Source: Aliagarivorans marinus DSM 23064
Lineage (GTDB): Bacteria; Pseudomonadota; Gammaproteobacteria; Enterobacterales; Celerinatantimonadaceae
Direction: 5' to 3'
Length of the DNA stretch: 64,000 nt
NCBI RefSeq assembly: GCF_000429485.1
Contig: NZ_AUBY01000017.1
Span: 1 to 64,000 of the forward strand
This document shows positions 61,308-64,000 of this stretch, piece after piece. The first letter of the stretch is position 1, and the number at the start of each line of letters is the position of its first letter. The notes beneath the pieces are model-generated. The model was not told the origin of the DNA and did no database searches. It saw nothing but the letters and a program-made list of their open reading frames with translations. The position numbers were made by a program, and so were the translations under genes.

Positions 61308-62750
61308 GTGTTTAAGGAATCCAGGTGTTGGTTATGGCCGCTAGCGCTATTGGTTGTTACCACCACTGTTAATGCCGCCGAGTACTTTGTCGCGCCGCAG
61401 GGAAGCGATGCCAATGATGGCAGTCGGACGCGGCCTTGGGGTAGCGTGGAACATGCCGTTGCGCAGCTACAAGCCGGCGACTACCTATACCTGCGAGCCG
61501 GGCGCTATCCGCTTGAGCAGGACCTTGTACTGGCGCAATCCGGTGCGCCCCACGCGCCCATCACCCTGACTACCCTGCCAGACGAACACCAGCAAGCGGT
61601 GCTGGCAGGCGCGGGCTTGGCGGTGTTGGGGCAAAGCCATATCCGCATCGCCGGGCTGAGTATTGAGGATCCCAGCTACCAAACGGGCCGAGGCGTGGGC
61701 ATCTATATCGAGGGGGCCAATGACAGGGTGGTGAGTGATGTGGTGGTCGAGGAAAACCACATCGTAAACAGCGAGAGCTCCGGGATTGCAGTATGGGGCG
61801 TGCCTTGGGGAAGCGATCCGCTGGATTACCACAACATCCACCAGGTCAGCATCAAAGGGAATCGAATAGAGCGTGCAGTAAATGGCGGCTGGAACGAAGT
61901 GATTACCTTGGCTAATGGCGTGGTCGATTTCGCGGTTGAGGACAACCATATCTCAGAAGGCGGCGATCCCAGCAAGGGCGGCGAGGGGATCGACCTTAAA
62001 GAGGGCGTACGAGACGGGCGGGTGTGCGGCAACCATATCCATGGTATCCACCGCCGTGGTATCTACCTTGATGGCGGCGGAGGCCTGCCCGGGCAAGACT
62101 TTGGCCGCAAGCCAACCGTTGAGAACATCGATATCTGCAATAACCGGGTGCACGGTATCCGTGAGCTTCACGACGACCGAGGGCGTGCGCTGTTCGTGGG
62201 GGCAGGAGCGATGGCCCTGATGACTGAAGGCACTGGCGATATCCGCAATATTCGCATCTACAACAATCTGTTCTTCGATAATCAGGAAGACGGCATCTTG
62301 CTCTACGACCACCCCGGCGACACCGGCAAGGGCAGCGGTCGGATCGAAGATGTGACCATCTTTAACAATACGATCGTGGGGAATGGTCGCGATGGGCTGC
62401 ACCTTAACTTTCCGCGCATCCGCGAGCTGTATATCGGCAACAACATCTTGTTTGCCAATCGCAGGCGCGCACTGAACCTCTATCAAGGTCGCGCTACGCT
62501 CAGCCAGAACCTGACCCGTGACCCGCTATTTCAAGGCGAGGCGTTGCGCGCTGTCGCTTCAGGTAGCAACAGTACACCAATGCTCACGGCCGAGGATTTT
62601 CGCTTGCACCATCTCTCCCATGCCAAGGGTCAGGGGCTGCGTATTATCGGCAAGGTCGATACCGCAACGCTACCAGACTATTTTGGCCAGTCGCGCCGAC
62701 ACCGGGTAGATATTGGGGCGATACAAGCCCAGCCGTTGGCAAGCGATTAG
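61308..62750 (+). CDS. Secreted right-handed parallel beta-helix protein
   Basis: A 480-residue protein. The signal peptide ends near TTTVNA, and the mature start AEYFVAPQGSDANDGSRTRPWGSVEHAVAQLQAGDYLYLRAG is the usual N-cap of polysaccharide-lyase-like beta-helices. Repeated coils of the type VEENHI, IKGNRIE, VEDNHIS, ICNNRVHG, IYNNLFF, IFNNTIV and IGNNILF run to ~400. It may cut or bind a polysaccharide; the family is not fixed, and catalytic residues cannot be assigned. The start is GTG with AAAAGGAG upstream. Confidence 0.82.
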   Translation: MFKESRCWLWPLALLVVTTTVNAAEYFVAPQGSDANDGSRTRPWGSVEHAVAQLQAGDYLYLRAGRYPLEQDLVLAQSGAPHAPITLTTLPDEHQQAVLAGAGLAVLGQSHIRIAGLSIEDPSYQTGRGVGIYIEGANDRVVSDVVVEENHIVNSESSGIAVWGVPWGSDPLDYHNIHQVSIKGNRIERAVNGGWNEVITLANGVVDFAVEDNHISEGGDPSKGGEGIDLKEGVRDGRVCGNHIHGIHRRGIYLDGGGGLPGQDFGRKPTVENIDICNNRVHGIRELHDDRGRALFVGAGAMALMTEGTGDIRNIRIYNNLFFDNQEDGILLYDHPGDTGKGSGRIEDVTIFNNTIVGNGRDGLHLNFPRIRELYIGNNILFANRRRALNLYQGRATLSQNLTRDPLFQGEALRAVASGSNSTPMLTAEDFRLHHLSHAKGQGLRIIGKVDTATLPDYFGQSRRHRVDIGAIQAQPLASD

Positions 62751-62765
62751 GCTCATGACGATAAC

Positions 62766-62797
62766 AAAGGGCCGATGCTGTCACGCATCGGCCCTTT
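62766..62797. terminator. Bidirectional terminator
   Basis: AAAGGGCCGATGC, TGTCAC and GCATCGGCCCTTT form a 13-bp stem between the beta-helix gene and rsgA, with A/T runs on both sides. Confidence 0.9.
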
Positions 62798-62844
62798 AGT
62801 TTTGCTGAAGAGTCGTTCCATCGATACCAAGCGGTATCAATCGA

Positions 62845-63891
62845 TCAGCCTTCTCGCGACTTACGCCTGCGTTTTTCACTCATCACCGAGCGGCACATCT
62901 TGGCGAACTCGCGATCCTTGGAGCGCTGCTGGGCCAGACTGGCGCCGTTGCGTGCCTGTTCGCGCAGCAGCTTGAAGTAGTTGTCCAAGCGGCGTTGGTC
63001 TATCTCCCCTGTGCTAAGCGCTTGTTGCACCGCGCAGCCCGGCTCGTTGCCGTGCTGGCAATCGCTGAAGCGACATTGCTGGGCCAACTCCTCGATATCC
63101 GAGAAGGTCTCCTTGACGCCGGCTTCGCAGTCGCTGAGCTGTAGCTCGCGCATCCCCGGGGTGTCGATTAACACCCCGCCATGGGGCAGGCGGTGCAGCG
63201 AGCGGGCGGTGGTGACATGACGGCCTTTACTGTCATTTTCACGGATCCCGCCGGTTTGCTGCTGGCCTTCGCCGAGTAAGGTGTTGCTTAGGGTCGACTT
63301 GCCAACCCCGGAGGAGCCCATCACCGCTACGGTCTGACCGCTGCCACACCAGTGCGTCAGCGGCGCGATGGAGTCACTATCCAGAGCATTGACTGTCTCG
63401 ACCAGCAACATCGGGTCGAGGCCTTGCACCTGCGCGCGTCGCTCGCTGGCATCAATACACAAGTCGGCCTTGGTCAGTACCACTACCGGCTGCGCGCCCA
63501 CTTCATAGGCCAGAGCCAGATAGCGCTCGATGCGACTGAGCTTTAGGTCGTGGTTGAGCGAGCTGACGATAAACAAGGTATCGACGTTGGCGGCAATCAG
63601 CTGGCGAGCCAGCTTGCTACCCGCCGCCTTGCGTTGAAACAAAGAACGCCGTTCCAACAGGCGCACGAAATGCAGCTGCTGGTCGAGCAGCAGCCAATCG
63701 CCCACTGCCATTGCTGGCAGTTGATGATGGTTGGCAAGCTCAATCGCCCCTTGCTCGCTGAGCAGGCGGTATCCCGAACGCTGTTGTTCAACCACCCGCG
63801 CGATGAGTCGGTGTTGGTAGTCGTCGAGTGTCAGTTGTTGTGAAAAATAGCTGTTCCAGCCTAGTTGCTGGATGGTTAACTTTGAATGCAT
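62845..63891 (-). CDS. rsgA: Ribosome small-subunit GTPase RsgA (YjeQ)
   Basis: A 348-residue circularly permuted GTPase. The N-terminal OB domain (~1-95) is followed by the G4 motif (VLTKADLC), the P-loop [10 protein letters not shown] and G3 ([10 protein letters not shown]). The zinc-binding C-terminus has [20 protein letters not shown] (C-x5-C-x-H-x5-C). It promotes late 30S subunit maturation. The ATG at 63891 is preferred over one six codons earlier as the family start [13 protein letters not shown] basic tail (KRRRKSREG) ends it. Confidence 0.95.
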   Translation of the reverse strand: MHSKLTIQQLGWNSYFSQQLTLDDYQHRLIARVVEQQRSGYRLLSEQGAIELANHHQLPAMAVGDWLLLDQQLHFVRLLERRSLFQRKAAGSKLARQLIAANVDTLFIVSSLNHDLKLSRIERYLALAYEVGAQPVVVLTKADLCIDASERRAQVQGLDPMLLVETVNALDSDSIAPLTHWCGSGQTVAVMGSSGVGKSTLSNTLLGEGQQQTGGIRENDSKGRHVTTARSLHRLPHGGVLIDTPGMRELQLSDCEAGVKETFSDIEELAQQCRFSDCQHGNEPGCAVQQALSTGEIDQRRLDNYFKLLREQARNGASLAQQRSKDREFAKMCRSVMSEKRRRKSREG

Positions 63892-64000
63892 TACATATAC
63901 CCTGAGCACATTAGTGTTGTGCTTAAGAGAATCATCAGGGTCAGATTGATACGGGCTGTCGCAGCAACTGAATCAGTCAGTGATGCGTGACAAACCGATA
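63892..64000. other. Window end, upstream of rsgA
   Basis: The last ~110 bases contain the rsgA promoter region; no further gene starts are visible. Confidence 0.4.

Noticed and set aside
61160-61414. 84-codon minus-strand frame upstream of the alcohol dehydrogenase
   Set aside because: Overlaps the signal-peptide region of the beta-helix gene and the operator; no ribosome site.

Overview
The window looks like chromosomal DNA of an agar-degrading, nitrogen-fixing marine gammaproteobacterium. Evidence: enterobacterial-type 5S and 23S rRNA ends, a Klebsiella/Azotobacter-style molybdenum nif cluster, marine-type PdsO/PdsR/PdsS proteins, a DUF2986-type protein, and a GH50 agarase next to a GH2 enzyme. 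An Agarivorans/Motilimonas/Celerinatantimonas-like or Vibrio-like lineage is only an inference; no marker here fixes the genus.

Layout. 1-370: 3' end of a rRNA operon (23S tail, 5S, terminator). 0.66-3.4 kb: di-heme peroxidase with a membrane partner and a small secreted protein. 3.8-6.2 kb: pxpABC (5-oxoprolinase). 6.2-9.2 kb: modABC molybdate importer and a molbindin (Mop). 10-15.4 kb: nifHDK-nifT-nifY-orf behind a sigma54 promoter with two NifA-type upstream sites. 15.4-18.4 kb: a non-nif island (DUF2986 protein, patatin, a 21-residue membrane peptide, an orphan membrane-anchored protein) that also carries a decayed second copy of the nifE promoter and 5' end. 18.4-22.5 kb: nifENX, a nif-type ferredoxin, and a RseC-like protein. 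22.6-27.7 kb: nifUSVWZM behind its own sigma54 promoter and a long, strongly folded leader. 28-33.4 kb: two tandem orphan solute-binding proteins separated by a MITE-like element, plus housekeeping genes. 33.6-41.3 kb: pdsO, pdsR, pdsS (a sortase-associated signalling set without sortase or target here), a phosphodiesterase lipoprotein, and a diguanylate cyclase. 41.3-45.2 kb: SDR/HxlR pair, a single-chain PheRS-like protein, and a signal-less solute-binding protein. 45.3-50.9 kb: a CoA-linked catabolic operon with a divergent IclR regulator. 51-56.8 kb: GH50 agarase, cupin, GH2 glycosidase. 57-64 kb: rhombosortase-type trypsin, nifF, a CMD-family protein, Fe-alcohol dehydrogenase, beta-helix protein, rsgA.

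How it works together. Molybdate uptake (ModABC) and storage (Mop) sit beside the Mo-nitrogenase structural genes. NifENXYV build FeMo-cofactor, NifUS supply Fe-S clusters, NifWZM mature the proteins, and NifF plus the ferredoxin deliver electrons. nifA, nifB, nifQ and the rnf genes are not in this window. Four nif transcription units (nifH, nifE, nifU, nifF) each have a candidate -24/-12 promoter. Each also has a TGT-N10-ACA site, and three of these share the core TGTCGTAAA, which argues for one NifA regulon that includes the distant nifF.

The most unusual signals are the nifE promoter/5'-end relic, the folded nifU leader with mutually exclusive pairings, the pds signalling set without a sortase, the one-chain PheRS-like gene behind an attenuator-like hairpin, and the CaiB/CaiB/enoyl-CoA hydratase/aldehyde dehydrogenase operon of unknown substrate.
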